Shown: positions 24,970 to 34,308 of the stretch, one piece after another
How positions within the stretch are numbered: position 1 is the stretch's first letter
How the letters are laid out: each line of letters starts with the position of its first letter
Source: Muricauda sp. SCSIO 65647
GTDB taxonomy: Bacteria > Bacteroidota > Bacteroidia > Flavobacteriales > Flavobacteriaceae
DNA: 64,000 nucleotides
Direction of reading: 5' to 3'
NCBI RefSeq assembly: GCF_021534965.1
Contig: NZ_CP091037.1
Location: 3,355,501 to 3,419,500 of the forward strand
The notes under the pieces: model-generated
What the model was told of the DNA's origin: nothing
The model's input: only the letters and a program-made list of their open reading frames with translations
The model's database searches: none
Position numbers and translations under genes: made by a program

Positions 24970-24977
24970 TATATTTG
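24970..24977 (+). promoter_or_regulatory. -7 promoter box upstream of fabG
   Basis: TATATTTG matches TAnnTTTG, directly after the sucD terminator and 22 bases before the fabG ATG, so it probably starts a new transcription unit. The -33 element is not clear. Confidence 0.5.
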
Positions 24978-24999
24978 AAGAACCACCAAAACAAAACAA

Positions 25000-25746
25000 A
25001 TGAAATTACTCGAAGGAAAAAATACCATTATAACAGGTGCCAGTCGTGGAATCGGAAGTGGCATTGCCAAAGTCTTCGCCGAACAGGGTGCCAATGTAGC
25101 CTTTACCTATTCATCAAGTGAGGGCCCCGCACTCGAACTGCAAAAAGAACTGCAAGGGTTGGGTGTCAAGGCCAAGGCCTATAAAAGTAATGCGGCCAGT
25201 TTTGAAGAATCTGAAAAATTGGTGGCCCAGGTGCTGGAAGATTTTGGTAGTATAGATGTGTTGGTTAACAATGCGGGCATTACCAAAGACAATCTGCTCA
25301 TGCGCATGGGCGAAGAAGATTTTGATTCGGTCATCGAGGTCAATCTGAAGTCGGTGTTCAATATGACGAAGGCCGTGCAGCGCACCATGTTGAAACAGCG
25401 CAAGGGCTCCATCATCAATATGAGCAGTGTGGTGGGTGTAAAGGGCAATGCGGGCCAAGCGAACTATGCGGCCTCCAAGGCCGGAATGATAGGCTTTACC
25501 AAATCAATTGCCTTAGAACTGGGTTCGCGTAACATTCGTTGTAATGCCATTGCACCGGGGTTCATCGAAACCGAAATGACCGAAAAATTAGACGAGAAAA
25601 CGGTGCAGGGCTGGCGTGATGCCATTCCGCTCAAGCGTGGTGGCAGCCCAGAAGATGTCGCCAATGCCTGTCTGTACTTGGCCTCTGATATGTCGGCATA
25701 TGTCACGGGACAAGTGCTCAATGTTGATGGGGGCATGCTCACATAA
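25000..25746 (+). CDS. fabG: 3-oxoacyl-ACP reductase
   Basis: 248 residues; short-chain dehydrogenase reducing 3-ketoacyl-ACP with NADPH. Cofactor motif TGASRGIG (12-19), NNAG (VLVNNAGITKDN), catalytic Ser in INMSSVVGVKG, YAASKAG (Tyr and Lys), and the C-terminal VTGQVLNVDGGM typical of FabG. The downstream VWA gene starts 27 bases later and may be co-transcribed. Confidence 0.94.
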   Translation: MKLLEGKNTIITGASRGIGSGIAKVFAEQGANVAFTYSSSEGPALELQKELQGLGVKAKAYKSNAASFEESEKLVAQVLEDFGSIDVLVNNAGITKDNLLMRMGEEDFDSVIEVNLKSVFNMTKAVQRTMLKQRKGSIINMSSVVGVKGNAGQANYAASKAGMIGFTKSIALELGSRNIRCNAIAPGFIETEMTEKLDEKTVQGWRDAIPLKRGGSPEDVANACLYLASDMSAYVTGQVLNVDGGMLT

Positions 25747-25773
25747 CCAGTTGGGCCTACAACAGGTCAAAAT

Positions 25774-27798
25774 ATGCAGACACAGACCATTTTGTTGATT
25801 ATTCTTGCCGGGTTCGCCTCTTTGGTTGTGGCATATTGGCAGTATTTACGAAAGGCGAAACGGTCTAATTTGAAAGTAACCCTATTTTTCTTGCGGTTCT
25901 TGAGCTTTTTTGTGGCTGCTCTGCTATTGATCAATCCGAAGTTTACCAGACACGAAAATTTTGTCGAGAAGCCCAATTTGGTAATGGCCATAGACAACTC
26001 TGAATCAATATCACGATTGGGTGGGGTAGAGGCTTTTCATGAAATTTCAGATAAGATTCAAGGCACAGGTGAACTCGCTGATCGCTTTAATATCTTCCGT
26101 TATGGTTTTGACAATACGGTTTCGGTGGGCGACAGTATCGATTTCGGGGGAAAGTACACCAATGTCCACAATGCGCTGCAGCGCATTGAGAAGATACATG
26201 ATCGACAAAATACGGCCTTGGTGCTGTTGACCGATGGCAATCAGAATCTTGGTTTTGATTATGAATTTCAGAAGTATGGCGATGGGTTGACCATATTTCC
26301 TTTGGTATTGGGCGATACCACTCGTTATGAAGATTTTTGGGTAGAGCGGATCAATTTGAATCGTTACGCTTTTTTGAACAATAAGTTTCCAGTTGAGGTG
26401 ACCGTTATTTATGAAGGTGACGGGCCACGATCCACAGAAATGCAGGTATTCATGGACGGACAACTGGTTCAGAGCGTGCAATTATCTTTTGATTCCGACA
26501 CGAACAGCACGACCATAGACATGTCTTTACAGGCAGGTACCGTGGGCAATAAAACAATCACGGCATCGATAGGCCGACTGCCCAATGAGCGTAACACGGC
26601 CAATAACAGTAAACAGGCTGTAATCGAAGTCATTGACGAAAAGACAAATGTGGCCTTGGTTTCTGATAAATTGCACCCAGACATGGGCGTATTGAAGAAG
26701 GCCATTGAATCGAACGCGCAACGACAGGTTGCTTTCAAGAATCCGAATATCGATTTGGAAACGCTTGATGATTTTGATGTATTGATTCTCTACCAACCCA
26801 ATAGGTCGTTTCAAAAAATCTATGACTATATCAAAAACAGGGGTATAGGGGTATTCACCATTGCCGGCACCAAAACGGACTGGAATTTTCTCAATAGCGT
26901 GCAATCAGCCTATACCAAAGAAAGTTTCCGCCAGGCAGAGGACGTTTTCCCCGTAAAAAACGAAACTTTTGGTCTTTTTGATTTGGGCGGATTATCGGTA
27001 GAGGGGTTCCCTCCCCTTAAAATAGATCTGGGCGAGATTATGATGAACCAGAACCATGAACCTCTCTTTTTCCAAAGAATAAGGGGCGTTGATATGGAAG
27101 CTCCCCTTATGACGGTATTGAACGACCCAAAAGAGATAGTGCTGTTCGGGGAGGATATCTGGAAATGGCGTATCGAGACCTATCGCCAAAATGGTTCATT
27201 TGAGGCCTTTGATGCCCTCTTGGGAAGATTGTTGCTCAATATCACTGCCAATGCGGCGAAAAGAAGATTAACGGTCAATTACAATTCTATTTACGATGGA
27301 AAAATGGGTGTTGTCATTGGGGCATCCTATTTTGACAAGGCTTTTGTTTTCGACGCGAACGCTTCTTTGGGCATTACCGTTAAGAATACCGAAACCGGGC
27401 AATCACGAACCATACCCATGCTTTTAAAGGGTAACCGTTACGATGTGGATTTAGGAGATTTACCGGCAGGGGAGTATGACTTTACCGTTACGGTCGGCGG
27501 TGAGAACACTTCACGATCGGGAAGTTTCAAAATACTCGATTTTGACCTTGAGGGCCAGTTTCTATCAGCTAATGATGATAAACTCCAAAGATTGGCCGAA
27601 AAATCAAACGGTAGATTATTTTATCCCGACCAAAATGGGGATTTAGTGCAACAACTTTTGACCGATGAACGCTTTGTGCCCATTCAAAAAGGCCGTCAAA
27701 ATGTTGTATCTTTAATAGATTTTCGCATTTTGTTGGGGCTGTTGGCACTTACACTTGCCGCGGAATGGTTCATTAGAAAATATAACGGATTACTTTAA
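25774..27798 (+). CDS. VWA-like membrane protein with two anchors
   Basis: 674 residues. TM helices near the N-terminus (3-22, 37-56) and one at the extreme C-terminus (ILLGLLALTLAAEWFI). Between them a VWA-like domain begins with PNLVMAIDNSES (about 68-79; MIDAS-like DxS at residues 75-77) and VLLTDGNQNLGFD. Ig-like beta domains and a glutamine-amidotransferase-like segment follow (VLILYQPNRSFQKI). This resembles large VWA proteins of Bacteroidetes encoded near fabG, of unknown role. Confidence 0.75.
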   Translation: MQTQTILLIILAGFASLVVAYWQYLRKAKRSNLKVTLFFLRFLSFFVAALLLINPKFTRHENFVEKPNLVMAIDNSESISRLGGVEAFHEISDKIQGTGELADRFNIFRYGFDNTVSVGDSIDFGGKYTNVHNALQRIEKIHDRQNTALVLLTDGNQNLGFDYEFQKYGDGLTIFPLVLGDTTRYEDFWVERINLNRYAFLNNKFPVEVTVIYEGDGPRSTEMQVFMDGQLVQSVQLSFDSDTNSTTIDMSLQAGTVGNKTITASIGRLPNERNTANNSKQAVIEVIDEKTNVALVSDKLHPDMGVLKKAIESNAQRQVAFKNPNIDLETLDDFDVLILYQPNRSFQKIYDYIKNRGIGVFTIAGTKTDWNFLNSVQSAYTKESFRQAEDVFPVKNETFGLFDLGGLSVEGFPPLKIDLGEIMMNQNHEPLFFQRIRGVDMEAPLMTVLNDPKEIVLFGEDIWKWRIETYRQNGSFEAFDALLGRLLLNITANAAKRRLTVNYNSIYDGKMGVVIGASYFDKAFVFDANASLGITVKNTETGQSRTIPMLLKGNRYDVDLGDLPAGEYDFTVTVGGENTSRSGSFKILDFDLEGQFLSANDDKLQRLAEKSNGRLFYPDQNGDLVQQLLTDERFVPIQKGRQNVVSLIDFRILLGLLALTLAAEWFIRKYNGLL

Positions 27799-27810
27799 AA
27801 CGAGAATAAA

Positions 27811-28626
27811 ATGGATAGATTACCAAAAATTGCCTTACCGACGGTTTTTGTCATTATTTTACTGGTTATTTTAATTTCCAAATCAGCGGTGAACATCGGT
27901 GCCGGTGAGGCGGGAGTGCTTTGGAAACGCTTCGGAGGGGGTGTGGTGACCGATAGGCCACCGCTTGAGGAAGGCTTTCACCTTGTTGCCCCATGGAACA
28001 AAGTATATATTTACGAAGTACGTAGGCAAGAAATCTTTGAAAAGATGAAAGTACTCTCTTCAAACGGATTGGATATTCAATTAGATGCTTCGGCCTGGTA
28101 CAAACCTGACTTCACCGATCTGGGCAAACTGCACAAAGAAATCGGTGAGAATTATCTAGACCGGATCATTCTGCCGACGATTCGATCTGCGGCAAGAAGC
28201 GTTGTGGGTCGCTACACACCAGAGCAACTCTATTCGAGCAAGCGCGATGCCATTCAGCAAGAGATTTTTGAAGAGACCCAAAAAATAGTGGGAGAGCAAT
28301 ATATCGTGTTGGACGAAGTACTGGTCAGGGATGTCACACTGCCCCCGACCATAAAGGAAGCCATTGAACGAAAATTAAAGCAAGAGCAAGAATCATTGGA
28401 GTATGAGTTTAGATTGGAGAAGGCCGAAAAAGAAGCCGAAAGACAGCGTATCGAGGCTCAGGGCAAGGCCGATGCCAATAGAATTTTGAGCGCTTCCCTG
28501 ACCGATAAGATATTGCAAGACAAGGGAATAGAGGCAACATTGAAATTGTCACAATCACCGAATGCCAAAGTGGTGGTGGTGGGTTCAGGTGATGACGGAC
28601 TCCCCCTGATTTTGGGAAATAACTAA
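27811..28626 (+). CDS. prohibitin-like SPFH-domain membrane protein
   Basis: 271 residues. N-terminal TM helix (VFVIILLVILISKSAVNI), then a SPFH/prohibitin domain (AGEAGVLWKRFGGGVV; EEGFHLVAPWNKVYIYEVRR), and a C-terminal coiled coil (EFRLEKAEKEAERQRIEAQG). Such proteins form ring-like membrane scaffolds. The gene follows the VWA gene after 12 bases, perhaps as one unit. It is immediately upstream of the histidine operon leader. Confidence 0.9.
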   Translation: MDRLPKIALPTVFVIILLVILISKSAVNIGAGEAGVLWKRFGGGVVTDRPPLEEGFHLVAPWNKVYIYEVRRQEIFEKMKVLSSNGLDIQLDASAWYKPDFTDLGKLHKEIGENYLDRIILPTIRSAARSVVGRYTPEQLYSSKRDAIQQEIFEETQKIVGEQYIVLDEVLVRDVTLPPTIKEAIERKLKQEQESLEYEFRLEKAEKEAERQRIEAQGKADANRILSASLTDKILQDKGIEATLKLSQSPNAKVVVVGSGDDGLPLILGNN

Positions 28627-28636
28627 TTTTAGTTTT

Positions 28637-28663
28637 TTTGTAAAAAAATAAATTCTATTTTTG
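28637..28663 (+). promoter_or_regulatory. promoter of the histidine operon
   Basis: TTTG at 28637-28640 and TATTTTTG at 28656-28663 fit the Bacteroidetes -33/-7 pair, with a short spacing of 15 bases. The leader ORF starts 8 bases after the -7 box. Confidence 0.55.
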
Positions 28664-28670
28664 ACCTGAA

Positions 28671-28724
28671 ATGAGAAATAACAACACACATCACCATATC
28701 GGTACTTGCGCTCAGGCGAGGTGA
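28671..28724 (+). CDS. histidine operon leader peptide
   Basis: A 17-residue ORF (MRNNNTHHHIGTCAQAR) containing three consecutive His codons, immediately upstream of the attenuator and hisG. Such a run is the classical sensor of charged tRNA-His: ribosome stalling here when histidine is low would prevent terminator formation. Found by reading the sequence. Confidence 0.85.
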   Translation: MRNNNTHHHIGTCAQAR

Positions 28725-28766
28725 CGATGTTTTGTGTGTATCGAAATAGCAGACCCGTTTGAGCAA
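28706..28766 (+). promoter_or_regulatory. candidate antiterminator pairing in the his leader
   Basis: TTGCGCTCA (28706-28714) is complementary, with one bulged G, to TGAGCAA (28760-28766), which forms the inner part of the terminator hairpin. Pairing of the two would stop the terminator from folding. The ACACACA near the His codons could also pair with TGTGTGT (28733-28739). The pairing is inferred by eye. Confidence 0.6.
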
Positions 28767-28782
28767 TCGAACGGGTTTTTTT
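28753..28782 (+). terminator. attenuator terminator of the histidine operon
   Basis: A 10-bp stem (ACCCGTTTGA / TCGAACGGGT, GCAA loop, 28753-28776) followed by seven Ts, located between the leader peptide and hisG (ATG 28820). It is placed exactly as expected for transcription attenuation. Confidence 0.85.
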
Positions 28783-28819
28783 ATTTCCGCCATGGCGGGA
28801 TTTCAAAAAATAAAGAACA

Positions 28820-29677
28820 ATGGCCAAAATCAGAATAGCGATTCAAAAGTCGGGAAGGTTAAATGAAGATTCCTTGAAAATATTGAAGGAGTGCGGTATT
28901 TCCATTAACAACGGCAAAGACCAATTGAAGGCTACGGCACGCAACTTTCCGTTAGAAGTCTTTTACCTTAGAAACAGCGATATTCCACAGTATTTACAAG
29001 ATGGGGTGGTCGATATTGCCATCATCGGCGAAAACCTGTTGTATGAAAAAGGGGGCAATATTCGAATAGTTGAGAAATTGGGCTTCTCAAAGTGCCGGGT
29101 ATCACTGGCGGTACCGAAATCTGTAAAATACTCATCGGTCAAAGATTTTCAGGGCAAGCAGGTGGCCACTTCCTATCCCAATACGGTAAAGAAGTACTTT
29201 GATTCCCAGGGCGTCGAGGCCGAACTGCATGTCATCAATGGTTCTGTAGAGATTGCCCCGAATATAGGTTTGGCAGACGCCATCTGTGATATTGTCTCAA
29301 GTGGTAGCACTTTGTTCAAGAACAATCTAAAAGAAGTGGAAGTGCTCTTGACCAGCGAGGCGGTCTTGGCCGTATCACCCAAGATCACTGATGAACGGGC
29401 GGCCATTCTTGACAGACTGGTATTCAGACTACAATCGGTCTTGCAGGCCAGACAGAACCGTTACGTGCTGATGAATGTGCCAAATGCCAAACTAGATGAG
29501 GTGATCACCGTCTTGCCCGGTATGCGCAGCCCAACGGTACTGCCTTTGGCCGAAGAAGGGTGGAGTTCGGTACATACGGTCATCAACAAAGATAAATTTT
29601 GGGAGGTCATTGACGAACTGAAATTGGCCGGTGCGGAAGGTATTTTGGTATGTCCGATTGAAAAAATGGTATTGTGA
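28820..29677 (+). CDS. hisG: ATP phosphoribosyltransferase (long form)
   Basis: First committed step of histidine synthesis: ATP + PRPP to phosphoribosyl-ATP. 285 residues, the long form with a C-terminal ACT-like regulatory domain (allosteric inhibition by histidine is known for this form). Seen are IAIQKSGRLNEDSL at the start and IVSSGSTLFKNNLKEVE for the PRPP loop, with VLPGMRSPTVLPLAEEGW in the regulatory part. First structural gene after the attenuator; its TGA shares a base with the hisD ATG. Confidence 0.95.
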   Translation: MAKIRIAIQKSGRLNEDSLKILKECGISINNGKDQLKATARNFPLEVFYLRNSDIPQYLQDGVVDIAIIGENLLYEKGGNIRIVEKLGFSKCRVSLAVPKSVKYSSVKDFQGKQVATSYPNTVKKYFDSQGVEAELHVINGSVEIAPNIGLADAICDIVSSGSTLFKNNLKEVEVLLTSEAVLAVSPKITDERAAILDRLVFRLQSVLQARQNRYVLMNVPNAKLDEVITVLPGMRSPTVLPLAEEGWSSVHTVINKDKFWEVIDELKLAGAEGILVCPIEKMVL

Positions 29678-30966
29678 TGCAACGAATTGAGAACCCTAAT
29701 AGAGACATTTGGCCTGGACTTTTAAAAAGGCCCGCGGTATCGTATGACGATATTGAGGATTTGGTCCTTGACATTTTTAAGGAAGTCAAGACCATGGGCG
29801 ACAATGCCGTCAAAAAATATGCAAAACAATTTGACGGGGCTGATTGTGAAGACTTTAAGGTGGCCGAATCAGAAATCATGGCGGCCAAGGCAGAAGTGCC
29901 TGAAGCGCTGAAACAAGCCATTGCCGTGGCCAAAACCAATATCGAGAAATTCCACAATGCCCAAAAAACAGAAAGATTGACCGTTGACACAATGCCAGGG
30001 GTTCGCTGTTGGCAAGAAAAGCGGCCCATTGAAAAGGTAGGTCTTTATATACCCGGTGGTACGGCACCGCTGTTCTCAACGATTTTGATGCTGGCCATTC
30101 CCGCAAAAATAGCAGGTTGCAAAGAAATTGTGCTTTGCACGCCCCCCGATAAAAAGGGCAACGTGCATCCGGCCATTCTATATACCGCCCAGCTTTGCGG
30201 AATCAAAACATTGTTCAAGATAGGGGGCATACAGGCTGTTGCGGCCATGTCATTGGGCACCGAGAGCATTCCGAAAGTCTTTAAGATCTTTGGTCCTGGC
30301 AACCAGTACGTGACCGTAGCCAAACAAGTGGCAATGCGGTTCGGTACCGCAATCGATATGCCCGCGGGGCCAAGTGAGCTGTTGGTCTTGGCCGACGATA
30401 CGGCAAATGCCGGTTTTGTGGCCTCCGATTTATTGAGCCAGGCCGAGCATGGCCCTGATAGCCAAGTGGTACTCGTTTCGCTTTCCAAAGCGTTTATCGA
30501 CGAGGTCGAAAAAGAAATCAAAAGACAGTTGGTAAAACTTCCTCGAAAAGAAATGGCAGAAAAGGCAATGGGCAACAGTCGATTGATCTTTATGGAAGAT
30601 GCGCAACAAGCGTTGGACCTTATCAATGAGTATGGTCCTGAACATTTGATAATTTGTACGGCCAATGAGGCTTTCTTTGTCGACAATGTTTCCAATGCCG
30701 GTTCGGTCTTCATCGGAAATTACACCCCCGAAAGCGCTGGTGATTATGCTTCGGGCACCAATCACACCCTGCCCACCAATGGCTATGCGAAGCAATACAG
30801 CGGGGTCAACCTAGATAGTTTTATGAAAAGTATGACCTTTCAGAAAATTTCAAAAGAGGGCATGAAACAATTGGGGCCTTCCATCGAGATCATGGCCGGG
30901 GCAGAGGAGCTGGAGGCGCATAAAAATGCGGTCACGCTTAGGTTGAATGAATTAAAAGGGCAATAG
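29677..30966 (+). CDS. hisD: histidinol dehydrogenase
   Basis: 429 residues from ATG 29677 (TGATG overlap with hisG; a GTG at 29674 is less likely). Catalyses the last two NAD-dependent oxidations to histidine. Signatures: RPIEKVGLYIPGGTAPLFST, KIFGPGNQYVTVAKQ, the zinc/substrate SQAEHGPDSQVV and the conserved SAGDYASGTNHTLPT. Normal length. Confidence 0.96.
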   Translation: MQRIENPNRDIWPGLLKRPAVSYDDIEDLVLDIFKEVKTMGDNAVKKYAKQFDGADCEDFKVAESEIMAAKAEVPEALKQAIAVAKTNIEKFHNAQKTERLTVDTMPGVRCWQEKRPIEKVGLYIPGGTAPLFSTILMLAIPAKIAGCKEIVLCTPPDKKGNVHPAILYTAQLCGIKTLFKIGGIQAVAAMSLGTESIPKVFKIFGPGNQYVTVAKQVAMRFGTAIDMPAGPSELLVLADDTANAGFVASDLLSQAEHGPDSQVVLVSLSKAFIDEVEKEIKRQLVKLPRKEMAEKAMGNSRLIFMEDAQQALDLINEYGPEHLIICTANEAFFVDNVSNAGSVFIGNYTPESAGDYASGTNHTLPTNGYAKQYSGVNLDSFMKSMTFQKISKEGMKQLGPSIEIMAGAEELEAHKNAVTLRLNELKGQ

Positions 30967-30969
30967 TTT

Positions 30970-31010
30970 TGAACCTGCCTGCGACAAAGCAGACGCAGTC
31001 GAGAAATCTT
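30970..31010. repeat. intergenic repeat fragment between hisD and hisC
   Basis: A 40-base segment with CCTGCCTGCGACAAAGCAG and CGCAGTCGAGAAATCTT, related to the element between hisF and hisIE (36256-36346), which has CCTGCCTGACGGC and GGTTGAGAAATCTA. It is a dispersed Bacteroidetes-type intergenic repeat. Confidence 0.55.
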
Positions 31011-31013
31011 AAT

Positions 31014-32066
31014 ATGATGAAGTTTACATTAGATGGTTTGGTAAGGGAAAATGTCAAGTCTTTGAAACCCTACTCCTCGGCAAGGGATGAATACCTTGCA
31101 GACGGTTCGCAAATGGTTTTTTTAGATGCCAACGAGAATCCGTTCGAGAATGGAATGAATCGTTACCCCGACCCACACCAGCGAAGCGTAAAGAATATTT
31201 TGGCAGACCTGAAAGGGATACCGGAGTCACAAATTTTGGTGGGCAATGGCAGTGACGAGGTCCTGGACCTGCTCTTCAGGGCTTTTTGCGAACCCAAAGT
31301 AGATAATGTGATCATTCTACCGCCCACTTATGGCATGTACAAAGTGCTGGGGGGCATCAATGAAATAAGGGTAAAAGAAGTGTTGTTGACCAACGATTTT
31401 CAACCAAATACCGATCAGGTTCTCGATACCGTCGATGGTAGAACGAAACTAATTTTTCTCTGTTCACCCAATAACCCCACTGCGAACAGCTTTGAGACAG
31501 CACATATCGAGCAGGTTTTGAAGGGTTTCAATGGTTTGCTGGTCATCGATGAGGCGTATATCGATTTCTCTAAAAAGGAGAGTTGGATTTCTAAATTGGG
31601 CACATATCCGAACCTGATCGTCACACAAACATTGTCAAAGGCTTATGGTATGGCGGGTATTCGAATGGGAGTATGCTACGCATCAGAGGCGATCATCGCT
31701 ATTTTGAAAAAAATCAAGCCACCGTATAACGTCAATGAGCTGACACAGCAACAGGCAAAAAAAGGCCTTTTAGACCAGAAAGGTCTGGAGAAACAAGTGA
31801 ATGCGATACTCGGGCAACGCGAAGTGGTGCGCCAAACTTTGTACAAGATTGGTTTTGTGAGAGAGGTTTTTCCATCAGATGCAAATTTTTTGTTGACCAG
31901 GGTCGATGATGCCGACAGAAGGTACACAGAACTGTTACAAAAGGGAATTGTGGCAAGAAACCGAAGTACACAGCCTTTATGTGAGAATACATTGCGCTTC
32001 ACCATTGGCACTGCCGAAGAGAACAAACATTTGATTAACGCCCTAAACGAATTGGACAATGAGTAA
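31014..32066 (+). CDS. hisC: histidinol-phosphate aminotransferase
   Basis: 350 residues from ATG 31014 (ATG 31017 also possible; the longer frame would start in the intergenic repeat). PLP-dependent class II aminotransferase: [51 protein letters not shown] and the PLP Lys in [14 protein letters not shown]. Its stop overlaps the hisB start by 8 bases. Confidence 0.95.
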   Translation: MMKFTLDGLVRENVKSLKPYSSARDEYLADGSQMVFLDANENPFENGMNRYPDPHQRSVKNILADLKGIPESQILVGNGSDEVLDLLFRAFCEPKVDNVIILPPTYGMYKVLGGINEIRVKEVLLTNDFQPNTDQVLDTVDGRTKLIFLCSPNNPTANSFETAHIEQVLKGFNGLLVIDEAYIDFSKKESWISKLGTYPNLIVTQTLSKAYGMAGIRMGVCYASEAIIAILKKIKPPYNVNELTQQQAKKGLLDQKGLEKQVNAILGQREVVRQTLYKIGFVREVFPSDANFLLTRVDDADRRYTELLQKGIVARNRSTQPLCENTLRFTIGTAEENKHLINALNELDNE

Positions 32067-33195
32067 GAAAGTATTGTTTATTGACAGGGACGGCACTTTG
32101 ATAAGGGAGCCGGAAGATGAGCAAATCGATTCATTCGAAAAGTTGGAGTTCTATCCCAATGTGTTCTCCTTTTTGGGAAAGATTGCCAGAGAGCTCGATT
32201 TTGAATTGGTCATGGTCACCAACCAAGATGGATTGGGCACAGATGCCTTTCCTGAAGAAACGTTCTGGCCCGTGCAACATTTCATCGTTAAATCGTTTGA
32301 AAATGAGGGAATTGTATTTGATGAAATCTGTATTGACAAAACGTTTCCAGATGAGGGTGCCGATACCCGTAAGCCAGGTACCGGGTTGTTGAAAAAATAT
32401 TTTTCCGAAGCATATGACCTTAAAAACTCCTATGTGATCGGCGACAGGATGACCGATATAGAATTGGCCAAAAACTTGGGCGCCAAAGGCATTTTCATTC
32501 AGAACAAAACCAATCTCGGACTATCAGAATTGGGTGTTGATGAAAAAGAACTCCAACAATACATTGCCCTTGAAACCAGTGATTGGCAAGACATTTACAG
32601 CTTGCTAAAACAAGTAAACCGAAAGGCAAGGGTCGTTAGAAAGACCAACGAGACCGAGGTTCAAATTGAATTGAATCTAGATGGCGGAGGCAAAAGCGAC
32701 ATCAACACGGGACTGGCTTTCTTTGACCATATGCTGGATCAGCTGGCGCGCCATGGGCAAATGGACCTAACAATCAAAACAGATGGGGATCTAGAGGTTG
32801 ATGAGCACCACACCATTGAAGATACCGCCATCACATTGGGAGAAGCCATTGCAAAAGCCTTGGGCAATAAACTTGGTATTGAACGCTATGGTTTTGCCCT
32901 GCCGATGGATGATTGTCTGGCCCAAGTGGCAATCGATTTTGGTGGTAGAAACTGGTTAGAGTGGCATGCCGAATTTAAAAGGGAAAAAATTGGTGATATG
33001 CCGACCGAGATGTTCTTGCATTTTTTCAAATCTTTTACCGATGGTGCCAAGGCCAATCTGAACATCAAGGCTGAGGGCATTAACGAACACCACAAAATAG
33101 AGGCGATATTCAAAGCATTTGCAAAGGCGATTAAAATGGCTGTTAAGCGTGACCCTGAAAAAATGGTATTGCCCAGTACAAAGGGAATGATATAA
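32059..33195 (+). CDS. hisB: bifunctional histidinol-phosphatase / imidazoleglycerol-phosphate dehydratase
   Basis: 378 residues. N-terminal HAD phosphatase (residues ~1-165) with the nucleophile motif FIDRDGTLI and [15 protein letters not shown]-terminal dehydratase (about 190-378) with [24 protein letters not shown] and [16 protein letters not shown] (manganese-binding His). Catalyses two steps of the pathway. Fusion type common in Bacteroidetes and gamma-proteobacteria. Confidence 0.95.
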   Translation: MSKKVLFIDRDGTLIREPEDEQIDSFEKLEFYPNVFSFLGKIARELDFELVMVTNQDGLGTDAFPEETFWPVQHFIVKSFENEGIVFDEICIDKTFPDEGADTRKPGTGLLKKYFSEAYDLKNSYVIGDRMTDIELAKNLGAKGIFIQNKTNLGLSELGVDEKELQQYIALETSDWQDIYSLLKQVNRKARVVRKTNETEVQIELNLDGGGKSDINTGLAFFDHMLDQLARHGQMDLTIKTDGDLEVDEHHTIEDTAITLGEAIAKALGNKLGIERYGFALPMDDCLAQVAIDFGGRNWLEWHAEFKREKIGDMPTEMFLHFFKSFTDGAKANLNIKAEGINEHHKIEAIFKAFAKAIKMAVKRDPEKMVLPSTKGMI

Positions 33196-33310
33196 GTCGG
33201 AAGTAGGAGGTACGAAATTAGAAGAACGAGGTACGAGGTGAGAAGTACGAGGTAAGAAGTACGAGGTACGAAGTAAGAAGTGCGAAGTACGAAATAAAAA
33301 GTATTGAAGA
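33196..33310. repeat. degenerate repeat array (GAAGTACGAGGT-type) upstream of the IVP-like gene
   Basis: About 115 bases of imperfect tandem units such as GAAGTACGAGGT and AAGAAGTACGAGGT, between hisB and the four-helix-bundle gene. The same motif occurs in the opposite orientation at 33689-33723, and in a longer array at 46902-47118. Confidence 0.8.
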
Positions 33311-33311
33311 A

Positions 33312-33662
33312 GTGCAAGATTTAAAGTTAAGAACCAAGAGGTTTGCCATTGATTGTTGGCAGTTATGTGCAAAAATTCCCAAATCGAGAGAACATGATTC
33401 ATGGGTAAGACAACTAATACGATGTTCAGGTTCTGTTGGTGCCAACTACAGAGCTTCACAAAGAGGAAAATCGACGGCAGACTTTATCTACAAGTTAAAA
33501 ATTGTGGAAGAGGAAGTAGACGAATCAGTGTATTGGCTAGAACTTTTTTTGGAAATAATGGATACTAACCACGATGAAATCAATCGTTTAAGGAAAGAAG
33601 GTGACGAACTTTTGGCAATTACAGTTGCGTCTATAAAAACGGCAAGAAAAAACAAAAATTAA
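33312..33662 (+). CDS. four-helix-bundle protein (23S rRNA intervening-sequence type)
   Basis: 116 residues from GTG 33312. Resembles the S23/IVP-type proteins: a helical bundle with the motif VRQLIRCSGSVGANYRASQR and KLKIVEEEVDESVYWLEL. Homologues occur as inserts in 23S rRNA and as isolated genes in Bacteroidetes, with unclear function. It sits inside the histidine operon between hisB and hisH and is bracketed by degenerate repeats in inverted orientation, suggesting acquisition as a unit. Confidence 0.85.
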   Translation: MQDLKLRTKRFAIDCWQLCAKIPKSREHDSWVRQLIRCSGSVGANYRASQRGKSTADFIYKLKIVEEEVDESVYWLELFLEIMDTNHDEINRLRKEGDELLAITVASIKTARKNKN

Positions 33663-33688
33663 TTCTAGTGATACTATTTTTTCACTTA

Positions 33689-33723
33689 ACCTCGTATTTC
33701 GTACCTCAAACTTCATACTTCTT
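33689..33723. repeat. inverted copy of the degenerate repeat downstream of the IVP-like gene
   Basis: ACCTCGTATTTCGTACCTC and ACTTCATACTTCTT, the reverse complement of the units at 33196-33310. It abuts the hisH ATG directly. Confidence 0.75.
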
Positions 33724-34305
33724 ATGAATTTAGTAATTATCGATTACGGCGCAGGCAACATCCAAAGCATCCAATTCGCTTTTCAACGGTTGGGTGTCCA
33801 GGCCATGTTGACCAATGACAGCGAAGAGATCATAAACGCCGACAAGGTCATTTTTCCCGGGGTGGGCGAGGCCAGTAGTGCCATGCAAAAGCTGCGACAG
33901 CGTAAACTCGATGCGTTGATTCCACAATTGAAGCAGCCGGTTTTGGGTATTTGTCTCGGCATGCAGTTGATGTGTAATTCATCAGAGGAAGGCCATACGG
34001 AAGGATTGGGCATTTTCGATACCGAAGTGATAAAGTTCAACAATGGTCTGAAGGTGCCCCAAATCGGTTGGAACCAAATAGGCTCACTGAAAACCAACTT
34101 GTTCAAAGGGTTGAAAGAAAATGGTTATATCTATCTGGTGCACAGCTATTATGCCCCCATCAGTAAAGAAACGGTGGCGGTTTCAAACTATGGATTTGAA
34201 TATAGTGCGGCACTTGCCAAAGACAATTTTTATGGCGTACAATTTCACCCTGAAAAGTCGGGTAGCTACGGAGCGAAGATTTTAAAAAATTTCCTTGCAC
34301 TTTAG
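33724..34305 (+). CDS. hisH: imidazole glycerol phosphate synthase glutaminase subunit
   Basis: 193 residues. Class I glutamine amidotransferase supplying ammonia to HisF: IIDYGAGNIQS, the nucleophile elbow PVLGICLGMQLM (Cys), and the catalytic His/Glu in GVQFHPEKSG. The start codon directly abuts the inverted repeat, so its original operon linkage to hisB has been broken by the insertion. Confidence 0.95.
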   Translation: MNLVIIDYGAGNIQSIQFAFQRLGVQAMLTNDSEEIINADKVIFPGVGEASSAMQKLRQRKLDALIPQLKQPVLGICLGMQLMCNSSEEGHTEGLGIFDTEVIKFNNGLKVPQIGWNQIGSLKTNLFKGLKENGYIYLVHSYYAPISKETVAVSNYGFEYSAALAKDNFYGVQFHPEKSGSYGAKILKNFLAL

Positions 34306-34308
34306 ATT

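Noticed and set aside
33196-33310. Possible CRISPR array
   Set aside because: Same short degenerate units, no spacers.
32956-33459. Open frames on the minus strand rich in FVPRTSYLVLLTSY-like segments
   Set aside because: They translate the degenerate GAAGTACGAGGT-type array; low-complexity product, overlaps hisB and the IVP-like gene.
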